Shown one piece after another: positions 17,829-26,719 of a stretch of 64,000 nucleotides of DNA. The notes beneath the pieces are model-generated. The model ran no database searches and was not told where the DNA came from. It was given only the letters and a program-made list of their open reading frames with translations. The number at the start of each line of letters is the position of its first letter. The first letter of the stretch is position 1. Made by a program: the position numbers and the translations under genes. This DNA is from Bogoriella caseilytica (lineage in GTDB: Bacteria > Actinomycetota > Actinomycetes > Actinomycetales > Actinomycetaceae), in contig NZ_RKHK01000001.1 in NCBI RefSeq assembly GCF_003752405.1, positions 1,612,001-1,676,000 on the forward strand. Reading direction: 5' to 3'.

Positions 17829-19003
17829 GTTCTCCTCCATCGGGTGGCCAGGGCCAGGACGGCGGCCAGGGCGAAGGCAGCGGCACAGACCCACCATGCC
17901 GTGGTGTACCCCGCGCCGTCGATGATCCAGCCCACCACCAGTGGGCCGATCCCGGCACCGAAAGCGGCGCCGCCGTACGTCACCCCGGTGGCCCGGCCGG
18001 GTGCCTCGGGGTTGTTCCGCACCACGTACAGGTCGATCAGGCCGGTCCAGCCCCAGCCCACCGCGTAACCGAGGATGACTGCGGCCAGCACCAGCCAGGT
18101 CGCCCCGGCCAGGGCGAAGATGCTCAGCGCGGTGGCTCCGCCGAGGATCATCACCGAGATCAAGGGGAGCATCGGCAATCGCCAGCGATCAGCACTTACG
18201 CCCAGCAGGACGCGGGCCAGCACCGAGCTCAGGCCGCCGAGCAGCCCCATGGTGCCCGCGGTCGCGGCGGAGGTGTGCTCGGCGGTGAGGAAGAGAATGA
18301 GGAAGGTGGCCATCGCGGTGGCTGCGCCCATCCCGAGGATGTTCGCCACCGCCAGCAACCGCAGCTCCCGGCGCTGGTTCGCGCTCAGGGATGCTTCGCC
18401 GCCGGCCGGCGGGTGCACCTTGCGGCGTTCGCTCAGTACTCCGGCCAGCGCCAGTGCGGCGAGCCCGGCGAAGACCGCGAAGAGGTAGCGCCAGCCCGCG
18501 GTCAGTGCGACCGCCGGGACCGCGGCCCCGGCCAGTGCGGAGGCCAGAGGCAGGGAGGAGCGGCGAACGCCGAAGGCCACGCCCTGTCGGGAGCGGCCCA
18601 CCGCGCCGGAGAGGTGCACGTTAGCGCCGAGCTGCGCCATGCTGTTCGCAATGCCCGCCACCGGCATCAGCAGCAGGACCATGCTTCGCGAGGGTGCCAG
18701 CGCCACCGCGGCCATGAACACGACGCACGCCGCGGCCGCCACCGCCATGGGCCGCCGCGAGCCCCACCGCCCCACCAGGCCACCGATGCTCGGACCGAGG
18801 AAGGCGGCGACCACGTAGAACAGTGCGACGGAGAGCCCCAGATCCGCCGGGCCGAAGTCGATCGACTCCTGCATGAACACCGCGGCAGCGCCCAGCGTGA
18901 ACACCGGAGCCACGCCGAGTGTGGCCACCGCAGTGGCCACGGCGATGGCGACCACCTGGGCACCGGCCGATGCCGGCGAGCCTCCTGCGGAGCCCGCGCT
19001 CAC
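17825..19003 (-). CDS. MFS transporter
   Basis: This 392-residue integral membrane protein shows about twelve hydrophobic segments, with the conserved loop-2 MFS motif in GGLVGRWGSRRPMAV and a related copy in the second half (ARVLLGVSADRWRLP). The substrate is unknown. The start is GTG 19003, which overlaps the TctA stop by GTGA; the stop overlaps the VOC gene start by ATGA. An MFS carrier welded translationally into a tripartite tricarboxylate transporter operon is unusual, because both import or export small organic molecules. It may export a product or provide a second route for the same acid. Confidence 0.85.
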   Translation of the reverse strand: MSAGSAGGSPASAGAQVVAIAVATAVATLGVAPVFTLGAAAVFMQESIDFGPADLGLSVALFYVVAAFLGPSIGGLVGRWGSRRPMAVAAAACVVFMAAVALAPSRSMVLLLMPVAGIANSMAQLGANVHLSGAVGRSRQGVAFGVRRSSLPLASALAGAAVPAVALTAGWRYLFAVFAGLAALALAGVLSERRKVHPPAGGEASLSANQRRELRLLAVANILGMGAATAMATFLILFLTAEHTSAATAGTMGLLGGLSSVLARVLLGVSADRWRLPMLPLISVMILGGATALSIFALAGATWLVLAAVILGYAVGWGWTGLIDLYVVRNNPEAPGRATGVTYGGAAFGAGIGPLVVGWIIDGAGYTTAWWVCAAAFALAAVLALATRWRRT

Positions 19004-20502
19004 GCCGGAATGCTGGACTGTTGCGCGGCGCGGCGCTTGGCCCGCCACGTGCTGAACAGCGACAGCGCCAGCAGCAGCACGGCGAGACCGAGGATGCCCG
19101 CTGAGATCGGCCGGGTGAGGAAGACGGTGGGGTCGTCGTTGTTGAGCATCAGCCCGCGGCGCAGGTTGGACTCCAGGATGGGCCCGAGGATGAGCCCGAG
19201 GGCCAGCGCTGCCACCGGGTAGTCGTACCGCACCATCAGGTAGCCGATCACCCCGAAGATCAGGGTGATCCACAGCAGGTAGGTCTGACCGGTGGCGATG
19301 AAGGCGCCGGTGAAGGACAGGGTCGCGATGGCTGGCAGCAGGACAGTGCGGGGCAGGAGCGCCACGCTGGCCAGCGGCTTGGCCAGTGCCAGGCCCATGA
19401 TCACCATGGCCACGTTCGCCAGCAGCATGCCGGCGAAGAGCGGGTACACCAGGTCGGAACCGGAGCTCTCGAAGAGGCGCGGCCCGGGATTGATGCCCTG
19501 GATGATCAGGGCGCCCAGCATGACTGCGGTGGTGGCGTCGCCGGGGATGCCCAGCGTCAGCAGCGGCACCATGGCCCCGCCCGTCATGCCGCTGTTGGCG
19601 GCATCGGGGGCCGCCACGCCCTCGATGGACCCCTTACCGAACTCCTCGGGGTGCTTGGACTTCCGCTTGGCGTCACCGTAGGCGAGGTAGGAGGCCATGG
19701 ATCCGCCCCCGCCGGGCAGGATGCCCACGATCGTGCCGAGCACGGAACCACGCAGCACCGGGCGGAGGGTGCGGCGCATGTCCGGGCGGGTGGGCATCAC
19801 CCGCCCGATGGAGGACACCACCCGGGTCTTGCGGCCGGGGACCCCGGCCAGGCGCAGCACCTCGGCCATGGCGAAGACGCCGATGATCGCGGCGAGGAAG
19901 GGCACCCCGAGCCGCAGCTCAGACTGCCCGAAGGTGAAGCGCGGCAGGTTGGTCAACGGATCGGTGCCGATCACGCCCACCACCAGACCGAAGGTGACGG
20001 CGGTCAGTGCCCGGGCGCGGGATCCGCCGCTGATGGCCACGGCCGTGGTCAGCCCGAGGATCCCGACAGCGAAGTACTCCACCGGCGAGAAGCGCAGCGC
20101 CACCGAGGCCAGCATCGGGGAGAACAGCCACAGCACCAGCACCGAGAAGACCCCGCCGACGGCGCTGGCGTAGGCGGCCAGGCCGATGGCGCGGCCGGCC
20201 TGCCCCTTCAGCGCCAGGGGGTAGCCGTCGATGATCGTCACCGCACCCGAGGGGTTACCGGGGGTGCGTAGCGTGATCGAGGTGATGGAGTTGGAGTACA
20301 TGCTTCCGGCGAAGATGCCGGTGAGCATGAGCATCGAGTGCAGCGGATCGAGGTCCAGGGTCATCGGCACCAGCAGCGCGATGGCCACGGTGGCGGTCAG
20401 GCCCGGGATAACACCCACCACGATGCCGGCCAGGGCGCCGATGAGGATCCACATCAGGCTCGCGGGGGTGAACACCGCCGAGAGGATGGCGAGCAGATCC
20501 AT
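19000..20502 (-). CDS. Tripartite tricarboxylate transporter large permease subunit (TctA family)
   Basis: This 500-residue protein with about twelve membrane spans has the family hallmark segments: GIVVGVIPGLTATVAIALLV near the N-terminus, LRTPGNPSGAVTIIDGYPLA, and ILPGGGGSMASYLAYGDAK followed by GMTGGAMVPLLTLGIPGD. TctA forms the translocation channel for a carboxylate delivered by the periplasmic or lipid-anchored TctC protein and is driven by an ion gradient. Its ATG follows the TctB stop TAG with no spacer, and its stop overlaps the MFS start. Confidence 0.93.
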   Translation of the reverse strand: MDLLAILSAVFTPASLMWILIGALAGIVVGVIPGLTATVAIALLVPMTLDLDPLHSMLMLTGIFAGSMYSNSITSITLRTPGNPSGAVTIIDGYPLALKGQAGRAIGLAAYASAVGGVFSVLVLWLFSPMLASVALRFSPVEYFAVGILGLTTAVAISGGSRARALTAVTFGLVVGVIGTDPLTNLPRFTFGQSELRLGVPFLAAIIGVFAMAEVLRLAGVPGRKTRVVSSIGRVMPTRPDMRRTLRPVLRGSVLGTIVGILPGGGGSMASYLAYGDAKRKSKHPEEFGKGSIEGVAAPDAANSGMTGGAMVPLLTLGIPGDATTAVMLGALIIQGINPGPRLFESSGSDLVYPLFAGMLLANVAMVIMGLALAKPLASVALLPRTVLLPAIATLSFTGAFIATGQTYLLWITLIFGVIGYLMVRYDYPVAALALGLILGPILESNLRRGLMLNNDDPTVFLTRPISAGILGLAVLLLALSLFSTWRAKRRAAQQSSIPA

Positions 20503-21060
20503 CTAGAACACCGACCCCGAGGGCAGGCGGGCGTTGAGGACCTCGATGAAGACGAGGTGGCAGAAGACGGTCACGCCCACCCCGGCCGCCAGCCCGAGGC
20601 CGGCTCCCTTCCACGAGCGGTCCTGCAGCAGCAGGCTCAGCGCGGTGGCGTACAGCACGGTGGCCAGGTGGAAACCGATCAGCGGCATGATCACGGGGTA
20701 GAGAGTGCTGGCGCCGAGCACCGCGAGGACCCGGGTGCTGGCACCGCGGTCCTGGCTGGCGTCCTCGGTGGCGGTCTCCTGCTCGGTGGCCACGGGGCCG
20801 CTCTCCTGTGCCGCCCTCTCCCGCCCCTCCGCCGGCACGGGAGCCACTACCTCCGCATCGACGGCGGTGGACGGTTCACGGACCGCCACCACCATGGAGG
20901 AGAGGGAACCCACGGCCAGCAGGCTCGCCACCACGATCGGGTAGATGTGCCCATCCGACTCGACCAGTGGTCCGGTCATCTGGAACGCCTGCACGATGAT
21001 TCCGATCGCGAAGACGAAGAGCACCCCGGGAAGGGCAAGCTTGAGCAGGGTCTCGTTCAT
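20503..21060 (-). CDS. Tripartite tricarboxylate transporter small permease subunit (TctB family)
   Basis: This 185-residue membrane protein has four hydrophobic segments, two near the N-terminus (LLKLALPGVLFVFAIGIIVQ and PIVVASLLAVGS) and two near the C-terminus, separated by a long Glu/Ala/Ser-rich hydrophilic loop of about 60 residues that is longer than usual. This is the TctB/DUF1468 layout. ATG 21060 fits the domain start and lies 29 bp past the TctC stop. It lies between TctC and TctA genes, the usual order, which supports the assignment despite low sequence conservation. Confidence 0.88.
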   Translation of the reverse strand: MNETLLKLALPGVLFVFAIGIIVQAFQMTGPLVESDGHIYPIVVASLLAVGSLSSMVVAVREPSTAVDAEVVAPVPAEGRERAAQESGPVATEQETATEDASQDRGASTRVLAVLGASTLYPVIMPLIGFHLATVLYATALSLLLQDRSWKGAGLGLAAGVGVTVFCHLVFIEVLNARLPSGSVF

Positions 21061-21089
21061 CAGCACTCTCGGAGCGGTGGGCTGGTCGG

Positions 21090-22073
21090 TCAGTTCTCGG
21101 CCAAGCCCATGTCGGTCAGGAGCCCCTCGATCACCGGGCGCAGATCGTTCATGTACGCCTCGAAGTCCTCTCCGGAGCGGTAGAACGGCGTGTTGCCGGC
21201 CTGTTCGGCGGCTTCGAGGTACTCCTCGTCCTCGGCGGTCGCGGCGATCGCCTCGACCAGGGTCGCGCGGACGTCCTCGTCGAGACCGGCGGGCGCGGCG
21301 ATGCCACGGAAGGAGGCGATGGGGGCGACCTCGTAGCCCAGCTCGGCGAAGGTGGGCACGTCGGGGTACTCCTCCACCCGCTCTTCGGCAAAGGTGCCGA
21401 GGATGCGCAGATCGCCGGACTCCACGTACTCCGCGGCGATGTTCGGGGTGAAGACGAACGCGTCGATGTTTCCGCCCAGCAGGTTCGTCAGCCCATCGGC
21501 GTGTCCGTCGAAGGGGGTGTACTGCCACTCGACGCCGAGCTCGCCTTCCAGTTCCGCCGGTGCCTGGTGGTCGATGCCCCCCATGCCGGAGGTGCCGATC
21601 ATCAGCGAGCTGCCCTCGAGGTCCTCGGCGCTCTCGTACTCGCTGTCGGAGCGGACGTAGAAGAACAATGCCTGTTCCTCGTACTGGCCGAGGATGTCGA
21701 AGTCCTCGATGGCCGGTGCCTGCGGGTCGAGAACCTCGTTGCTGAGCACGTCGTAGGTGAGCAGCCCGATGTTGTAGCCGTCGTTGGAGTCCTGGGCGAG
21801 ACTGCCCCAGCCCAGGGAGCCGTTGGCGCCGGGCTCGTTGGCGGGGGTGATGGAGACACCCAGGTGATCCTCGAGGTGGCTCGCGAAGAGCCGGGAGGAC
21901 AGGTCGGAGCCCCCGCCGGCGGTCCAGGGGATCATCATCTCCAGCGAACCGGTCGGGTAGTCTTCGGCATCCTCGGAGCAGGCGGCCAGAGTGAGCAGGC
22001 TCCCCGCGGCCAGCAGGACGACCGCGCGATGACCGGTGCGGCGCGCGGCTGAAAGATCAGTAAACCCGTGCAT
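21090..22073 (-). CDS. Tripartite tricarboxylate transporter substrate-binding lipoprotein (TctC/Bug family)
   Basis: This 327-residue protein has a lipoprotein signal ending LTLAAC near residue 32, so it is membrane anchored outside the cell. The mature part shows Bug-family features: the opening PTGSLEMMIPWTAGGGSDLSSR, and later ANEPGANGSLGWGSLAQ. Bug proteins bind carboxylates such as citrate, aromatic acids or amino acids; the ligand cannot be named. It is the first gene of the operon and is divergent from the LysR-type regulator, with a good LysR box between them. Confidence 0.92.
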   Translation of the reverse strand: MHGFTDLSAARRTGHRAVVLLAAGSLLTLAACSEDAEDYPTGSLEMMIPWTAGGGSDLSSRLFASHLEDHLGVSITPANEPGANGSLGWGSLAQDSNDGYNIGLLTYDVLSNEVLDPQAPAIEDFDILGQYEEQALFFYVRSDSEYESAEDLEGSSLMIGTSGMGGIDHQAPAELEGELGVEWQYTPFDGHADGLTNLLGGNIDAFVFTPNIAAEYVESGDLRILGTFAEERVEEYPDVPTFAELGYEVAPIASFRGIAAPAGLDEDVRATLVEAIAATAEDEEYLEAAEQAGNTPFYRSGEDFEAYMNDLRPVIEGLLTDMGLAEN

Positions 22074-22235
22074 TCTTCAACCTCCTGATGAAGCCATTCC
22101 CATTGTCTGGGCTGTGGTTCGTGTGAGAACCTGCGAGTCCGTCGCAAAACTAACGCCGCGACATTTCGATTGGATTTCCTCCCGGCGTCCTTTGAGATAA
22201 AAGGCCCGCCCGGCAGGCACGGCTTGCAATGTACT

Positions 22236-22254
22236 CCATAACGGAGAGTTATGG
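22236..22254. promoter_or_regulatory. LysR-type regulator binding box
   Basis: CCATAAC-N5-GTTATGG is a perfect interrupted palindrome that contains the T-N11-A pattern typical of LysR-type regulators. It lies in the 293-bp gap between the divergent TctC and LysR genes, 163 bp from the TctC start and 113 bp from the regulator start. Confidence 0.65.
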
Positions 22255-22366
22255 GGATGCGGACGGATGGTGGACCGCTGTGTGGATGGCCACCACGGCC
22301 GCGATGCCGAGGGGTGCCCTTGCCAGGCGTCGCGTGCTGAGGCGGCCGTAGCATGAGGTGGTGGCC

Positions 22367-23395
22367 ATGACCGTGCCCGGTGGGCAACCCGAGATCGACC
22401 TGCACTCGATCCGGATCATCCACGCGCTGGAGGAGACCGGTTCGATCACGGCCGCCGCGCGCCTGCTCGGCTCCAGCCAGCCGGCGGTGAGTCAGCACCT
22501 CCAGCGCGCCGAGGCCAGGTTGGGCATCTCCCTGGTGATCCGCACCGGGCGTCAGGTGCGGCTGTCTGAGGCTGGTGAGGTGGTCGCCCGTGCCGCGCCG
22601 GAGATCCTCCGCGCCCTCGATGCCGCAGGACAGGAACTCGCCGGCTTGCAGTCGCTCCGGTCAGGGAAGGTCCGCATGGTGGCCTTCGCCACCGCGTCGT
22701 CCACGCTGATCCCCACGATCTTCGGCGAGCTCCGGCGCACTGCGCCCGGGGTGGCGGTGAGCTATGCCGAGGCCGAGCCCAAGGAGGCGACCCGGCAGGT
22801 GCTCGACGGCGAGGCCGATCTGGCCTTGGTCCCCAGCTATCCGGGTGAGCCCATGGATGCCGCGGCGCTCGCCGGCCGCGGGCTGATCGCCCTGCCCCGC
22901 TTCGTGGACGAGATGCTTCTTGTCCTCCCGGCGGGGCACCCCCTGGCGGCCCAGCAGCTGGTCGAGCTCTCCGCCCTGGAGGACGACGAGTGGATTGCCG
23001 GATGCCCGCGCTGCCGGCATCACGTGATCCACGCCTGCCAGCATCTGGGCTTCGAGCCGAACATCGCCTTCGAGACAGACAACTTCGGCGCAGTGGTTGC
23101 CATGGTCGCCGCCGGCCTCGGCGTGGCGATCCTGCCCCGGCTGGCCCTGGAGAGCACCGTGCTGCCCGCCGGCGCGGTGGTGCGCCCGGTGACGCCGCCC
23201 TCCAGCCGGGAGATCTACCTGGTGGTTCCGCGCGATTTGCTTGAGTCCCGCCCGGTCGCGGCGGTGATGAGTGCCATCACCGGGATGAGCGGCTCCCCCT
23301 GGCGGCTCTCGGCTGCCGATGGTGAGGCGCCGGAGGGTGGCCCCCCGCCCCACGAACCTCTCGCATCGGACGACGAGGGCGTGGCCGTCACCTGA
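22367..23395 (+). CDS. LysR family transcriptional regulator (probable TTT operon regulator)
   Basis: This 342-residue regulator has the N-terminal helix-turn-helix HALEETGSITAAARLLGSSQPAVSQHLQRAE and a periplasmic-binding-like effector domain from about residue 90. It carries LysR features such as GLGVAILPRLALE in the C-terminal half. LysR proteins often control the adjacent divergent operon, here the tricarboxylate-type transporter. ATG 22367 is preceded by GAGGTGG; in-frame GTG codons at 22358 and 22361 are less convincing. A Pro- and acid-rich tail of about 25 residues extends past the domain. Its 3' end forms half of a hairpin with downstream DNA. Confidence 0.88.
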   Translation: MTVPGGQPEIDLHSIRIIHALEETGSITAAARLLGSSQPAVSQHLQRAEARLGISLVIRTGRQVRLSEAGEVVARAAPEILRALDAAGQELAGLQSLRSGKVRMVAFATASSTLIPTIFGELRRTAPGVAVSYAEAEPKEATRQVLDGEADLALVPSYPGEPMDAAALAGRGLIALPRFVDEMLLVLPAGHPLAAQQLVELSALEDDEWIAGCPRCRHHVIHACQHLGFEPNIAFETDNFGAVVAMVAAGLGVAILPRLALESTVLPAGAVVRPVTPPSSREIYLVVPRDLLESRPVAAVMSAITGMSGSPWRLSAADGEAPEGGPPPHEPLASDDEGVAVT

Positions 23396-23406
23396 CGGCC
23401 ACGCCC
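23377..23406. terminator. Convergent hairpin at the LysR/beta-galactosidase junction
   Basis: GGGCGTGGCCGTCA (23377-23390) and TGACGGCCACGCCC (23393-23406) pair over 14 bp across a very short loop. The arms include the last codons and stop of the LysR gene. It lies between convergent genes and is symmetric, so it can end transcription from both sides. Confidence 0.65.
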
Positions 23407-23422
23407 CGGCCCTCGCGAGCGG

Positions 23423-26400
23423 TCAGCCCTGCGCTCGGAGCGCGACGGCGAAGGCGTAGCTCCCCGGCACCAGCTGGTGGCTCGGCAGGACGCCTGGCCC
23501 GCAGGAACCCGTGCCGATCCCGTACTGCGCCGCATCCAGGTACAGGTGCACTCCGCTCGAGGGCGGCAGCGTGTGCGGATGCGTGGCCGCGGTGAGCTCC
23601 TGGGCGGTGTGGCGGCTGACCGTGAAGCCCGGGCGTCCCACGTGCACGGCGCTGCCGGCCGCTCCCAGGCCGCCCGCGAAGCTGCGCACCCCCACCGTGG
23701 TGCCTCCGCCGGCGAGTTCGAGCTCGCGCAGCTCTGGACGGTGACCCGTTTCCTGCGGCTTGGCATACTCCACGCCGAGCTCGTCGATGGCCCGCCGGTA
23801 CCGGCCCACCAGTGCGGCGGTGTCGGTGTCCGGGTAGGACTCCTCGGGGCCGGTGCCGTGCCAGGTCGCCTCGCTTAACTCGGCCGGCAGGGTCAGGCGT
23901 ACGCCCACCCGGGGCCAGGTCCCCGGCCAGCGGCCGTCGGCACTGATGGACACGTGCAGCCCCAGCTCGCCCTGCCCAGTGACGAGGTAGGTGAAGACGG
24001 TTTCGATGGCCAGAGTGGACGCCGCGGCAGCGCTCCGCCAGCGCACCACGAGACGGTCGGCCTCAGCACGCACGCCGAGCACCCGGTGGTGCAAGCGGTT
24101 CAGCCCCTGGCGCTCCCAGCGCTCGGCCACCGACTCCCCGCGCGCGCGGGATTCCTGCCCCACCGGCACGTCCTCGTACTCGGCCGATTCGCCACCACGG
24201 TCGTTGTCGGTGGGGGCGCGCCACAGCTCCGGTGCGGGGCCGCTGACGCGCACCCCGCCCAGGGAGTTCAGGGCACCGGTCCGGGCATCGAAGCGTCCCG
24301 GGCCCAGCACGATCTCCTGCTCCTCGATCACCGGCTCGGCGCGACCCGTCCGGGGCAGAGCCGCGGCCGCCGGAACACGAGCGCTGCGGCCGGTCAGCGC
24401 CGAGTCGCTCAGGTCGCGCTGGCGCGCGGAGATCACGTGCCCGGCCGGTGCCCATTCGGTCGGCCCGGCCTGCTCGACCTGCAGGGTCAGCCAGATCTCC
24501 TCAGTACCCACGCCCAGCGTCTCCCCGGCGGACCTGAGCGCGGCGCGCAGTTCCTCGGGCAGAGCCACCTTGGCGCGCTCCCCGGCCGGTACTGCGGCGA
24601 GGTCGACCAGCCCACTGGCGTGCTCTTCGCCGTCGGCGAGAACGATCCAGCGCACCTGCAGGTCCGAGGTGTCCGCGGTGTGCCGGTCGTTCGTCACCGT
24701 GACCACGGTGTCCTCGCCCTCTCCGTGCAGCACGGCCACCACGGGTGCCACGACGGCGGCGAACTCCTTCAGGCCCGGTGATGGCGTGCCGTCCGAGAGC
24801 AGGAGGCCGTCGGTGACGAAGTTGCCGTCGTGCAGTTCCTCACCGAAGTCACCGCCGTAGCCGTAGAAGGACGTGCCGTCCTCGGTGGTGGTCAGCAGGC
24901 CGTGGTCGCGCCACTCCCACACGAAGCCGCCGTGCAGTCGCGGGTAGGCGCGCAGGACCGCGTCGTAATCGGCGATCCCACCGGGGCCGTTGCCCATGGC
25001 GTGGATGTATTCGCACAGCAGGAAGGGCTTCGCGCGGAGCCGGTCCGCAGCGCCAGGGCTGACGTAGGCGATGTCGCCGGTGTCGCCGCCGATGGCCTTC
25101 AGCTCGGTGACCTGCGTGTACATCCGGGAGTAGATGTCGGTGTACTCGCCCCAGTAGTCGCCCTCGTAGTGCACCGGGCGCTCGGGGTCGCGGCTGTGCA
25201 CCCAGTGGGCCATGGCGGCCATGTTCTGACCCGTGCCTGTCTCGTTGCCGAGGGACCAGATGACGACGCAGGGGTGGTTCTTGTCGCGTTCCACCGTGCG
25301 GGTGATGCGGTCCAGGTGGGCTTCGCGCCAGCGCGGATCGTCCGCGGGCGCGTTCGGCGGGGTGTGTTCCCAGCCCTCGAGGTAGAAGCCGTGGGTCTCC
25401 AGGTCGCACTCGTCGATCACCCAGAAGCCGAGCTCGTCGGCCAGGTCGAGCACGCCGGGGTGGGGAGGATAGTGCGAGGTGCGGATCGCGTTGACGTTGT
25501 GCCGCTTCATCTCCAGGAGATCCTCGCGGGCGTGCGCCCGGTCGAAGACCCGGCCGCGACTGGCCTCGATCTCGTGGCGGTTCACCCCGCGGAACATGAC
25601 CTTGCGCCCGTTGACGAGGAACTGGTCGCCCTCGATGCTCACGGTCCGGAATCCGGTGTGTACGCGGACCTGCTCGCCCTGGCTGTGCAGCTCGACGCCG
25701 TATCGGCGCGGGGTCTCGGCCGTCCAGGGCTCCACTGCGGGGAACGTCAGCGGGGCGATCTCCTCGGAGCTTGCCCAGGTGACGTCGACGCCGAGCTCGG
25801 GAATGCGCAGGCGGAGCGGGAAGGCCGCCGCCGCGGCGTCCACCTCGGCGACGAGGCTGCCGCGCCCGGTGACGTGGTCGTAGCCGGCGCGCAGCCAGAG
25901 GTCATGGATTCCCGCGGCCGGTCGGGCCAGCAGGGTGATGTCGCGGAAGATCCCGGGCAGCCACCATTGGTCCTGATCCTCGAGGTAGGTGGCATCGGAC
26001 CACTGGTGCACCCGGACGGCCAGCACGTTCTCGCCGGGCGCCACGGCGTCGGTGACGTCGAACTCGTGCACCAGGCGCGACCCCTTGCCGACGCCGATCT
26101 CCGTGCCGTTGAGCCAGACCCGGTACGCCGATTCGACGCCGTCGAAGCGCAGGAGCAGGCGTTCCGCGCTCTGCCAGGCGTCGGGGAGGGTGAAGGTACG
26201 GCGATGATCGCCGGTGGGGTTGGCGTCCGGCACGAAGGGCGGCTCCACCGGGAAGGGGTAGACCACGTTGGTGTAGGCGGGCCGGCCGTAGGCGCCGTCG
26301 CCGGCCAGCACCCAGTGGCAGGGCAGCTCCAGAGAGTCCCAGGGGGCGGCGTCGTCGTCCTCCCACGGTGCCATGCCGGGCTCGGCCACCTGGTGCAGGC

Positions 26401-26515
26401 GGAAGTCCCAGGTGCCCGTGAGGTCCAGCTCGGGGGCGTTGGAGTCGAGCCGGGCGCGCGGCGGCAGGGCGCCGTAGCCGGGGGAGTGATCGGTCAAGTA
26501 TGCGGGTGTACGCAC
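23423..26515 (-). CDS. Beta-galactosidase, glycoside hydrolase family 2 (LacZ type)
   Basis: This 1030-residue enzyme is close to the length of E. coli LacZ and has all five expected domains. The N-terminal sugar-binding domain begins near LDLTGTWDFRL, the central barrel carries the acid/base Glu in VIWSLGNETGTGQN and the nucleophile Glu in LLCEYIHAMGNGPGG, and the C-terminal part is the Bgal small-chain domain (YGIGTGSCGPGVLP near the end). There is no signal peptide, so it acts in the cytoplasm on beta-galactosides. The start is the GTG at 26515 behind AAGGAC; longer in-frame starts lie in sequence that carries the operator-like sites. It is divergent from the fucose mutarotase gene and shares operator-like motifs with the fucose genes, which suggests galactose- and fucose-containing glycans as the substrate. 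Confidence 0.93.
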   Translation of the reverse strand: MRTPAYLTDHSPGYGALPPRARLDSNAPELDLTGTWDFRLHQVAEPGMAPWEDDDAAPWDSLELPCHWVLAGDGAYGRPAYTNVVYPFPVEPPFVPDANPTGDHRRTFTLPDAWQSAERLLLRFDGVESAYRVWLNGTEIGVGKGSRLVHEFDVTDAVAPGENVLAVRVHQWSDATYLEDQDQWWLPGIFRDITLLARPAAGIHDLWLRAGYDHVTGRGSLVAEVDAAAAAFPLRLRIPELGVDVTWASSEEIAPLTFPAVEPWTAETPRRYGVELHSQGEQVRVHTGFRTVSIEGDQFLVNGRKVMFRGVNRHEIEASRGRVFDRAHAREDLLEMKRHNVNAIRTSHYPPHPGVLDLADELGFWVIDECDLETHGFYLEGWEHTPPNAPADDPRWREAHLDRITRTVERDKNHPCVVIWSLGNETGTGQNMAAMAHWVHSRDPERPVHYEGDYWGEYTDIYSRMYTQVTELKAIGGDTGDIAYVSPGAADRLRAKPFLLCEYIHAMGNGPGGIADYDAVLRAYPRLHGGFVWEWRDHGLLTTTEDGTSFYGYGGDFGEELHDGNFVTDGLLLSDGTPSPGLKEFAAVVAPVVAVLHGEGEDTVVTVTNDRHTADTSDLQVRWIVLADGEEHASGLVDLAAVPAGERAKVALPEELRAALRSAGETLGVGTEEIWLTLQVEQAGPTEWAPAGHVISARQRDLSDSALTGRSARVPAAAALPRTGRAEPVIEEQEIVLGPGRFDARTGALNSLGGVRVSGPAPELWRAPTDNDRGGESAEYEDVPVGQESRARGESVAERWERQGLNRLHHRVLGVRAEADRLVVRWRSAAAASTLAIETVFTYLVTGQGELGLHVSISADGRWPGTWPRVGVRLTLPAELSEATWHGTGPEESYPDTDTAALVGRYRRAIDELGVEYAKPQETGHRPELRELELAGGGTTVGVRSFAGGLGAAGSAVHVGRPGFTVSRHTAQELTAATHPHTLPPSSGVHLYLDAAQYGIGTGSCGPGVLPSHQLVPGSYAFAVALRAQG

Positions 26516-26553
26516 GGGCCGTCCTTGGTCGGTGGGTGGGTCGCAGGACTGGA

Positions 26554-26564
26554 ACATCGGAGGT
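26554..26564. promoter_or_regulatory. Putative fucose-regulon operator 3 (ACATCGGAGGT)
   Basis: This copy is identical to the site at 7700-7710. It lies 39-49 bp upstream of the beta-galactosidase start, in the divergent gap with the mutarotase gene. Confidence 0.55.
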
Positions 26565-26638
26565 CTGTGCCGGAAGAGGCACCGGTTGTCGCCGCATGGC
26601 CTGGAGCTGCGGTGTCGAGCGGCGAGATGCGCCGCTAA

Positions 26639-26649
26639 ACCTCCGATCT
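26639..26649. promoter_or_regulatory. Putative fucose-regulon operator 4 (inverted, ACCTCCGATCT)
   Basis: The reverse complement AGATCGGAGGT matches the other sites except at the second base of the 11-mer. It lies 71-81 bp upstream of the mutarotase start, on the side facing that gene. Confidence 0.45.
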
Positions 26650-26719
26650 TTCTGAGAGTATGTTCGGCAGAAGCCAATACTGGCAAGAACAACGGGGCAG
26701 TACCCGAAGGAGGAGCGCG

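Noticed and set aside
17783-19222. A 479-codon frame opposite the MFS gene
   Set aside because: Composition is Gln/Arg/His-rich and non-hydrophobic; the true gene shows twelve membrane spans on the other strand.
24830-26638. A 602-codon open frame opposite the beta-galactosidase gene
   Set aside because: The minus strand encodes a complete GH2 enzyme; the opposite frame has no recognisable motif or start signal.
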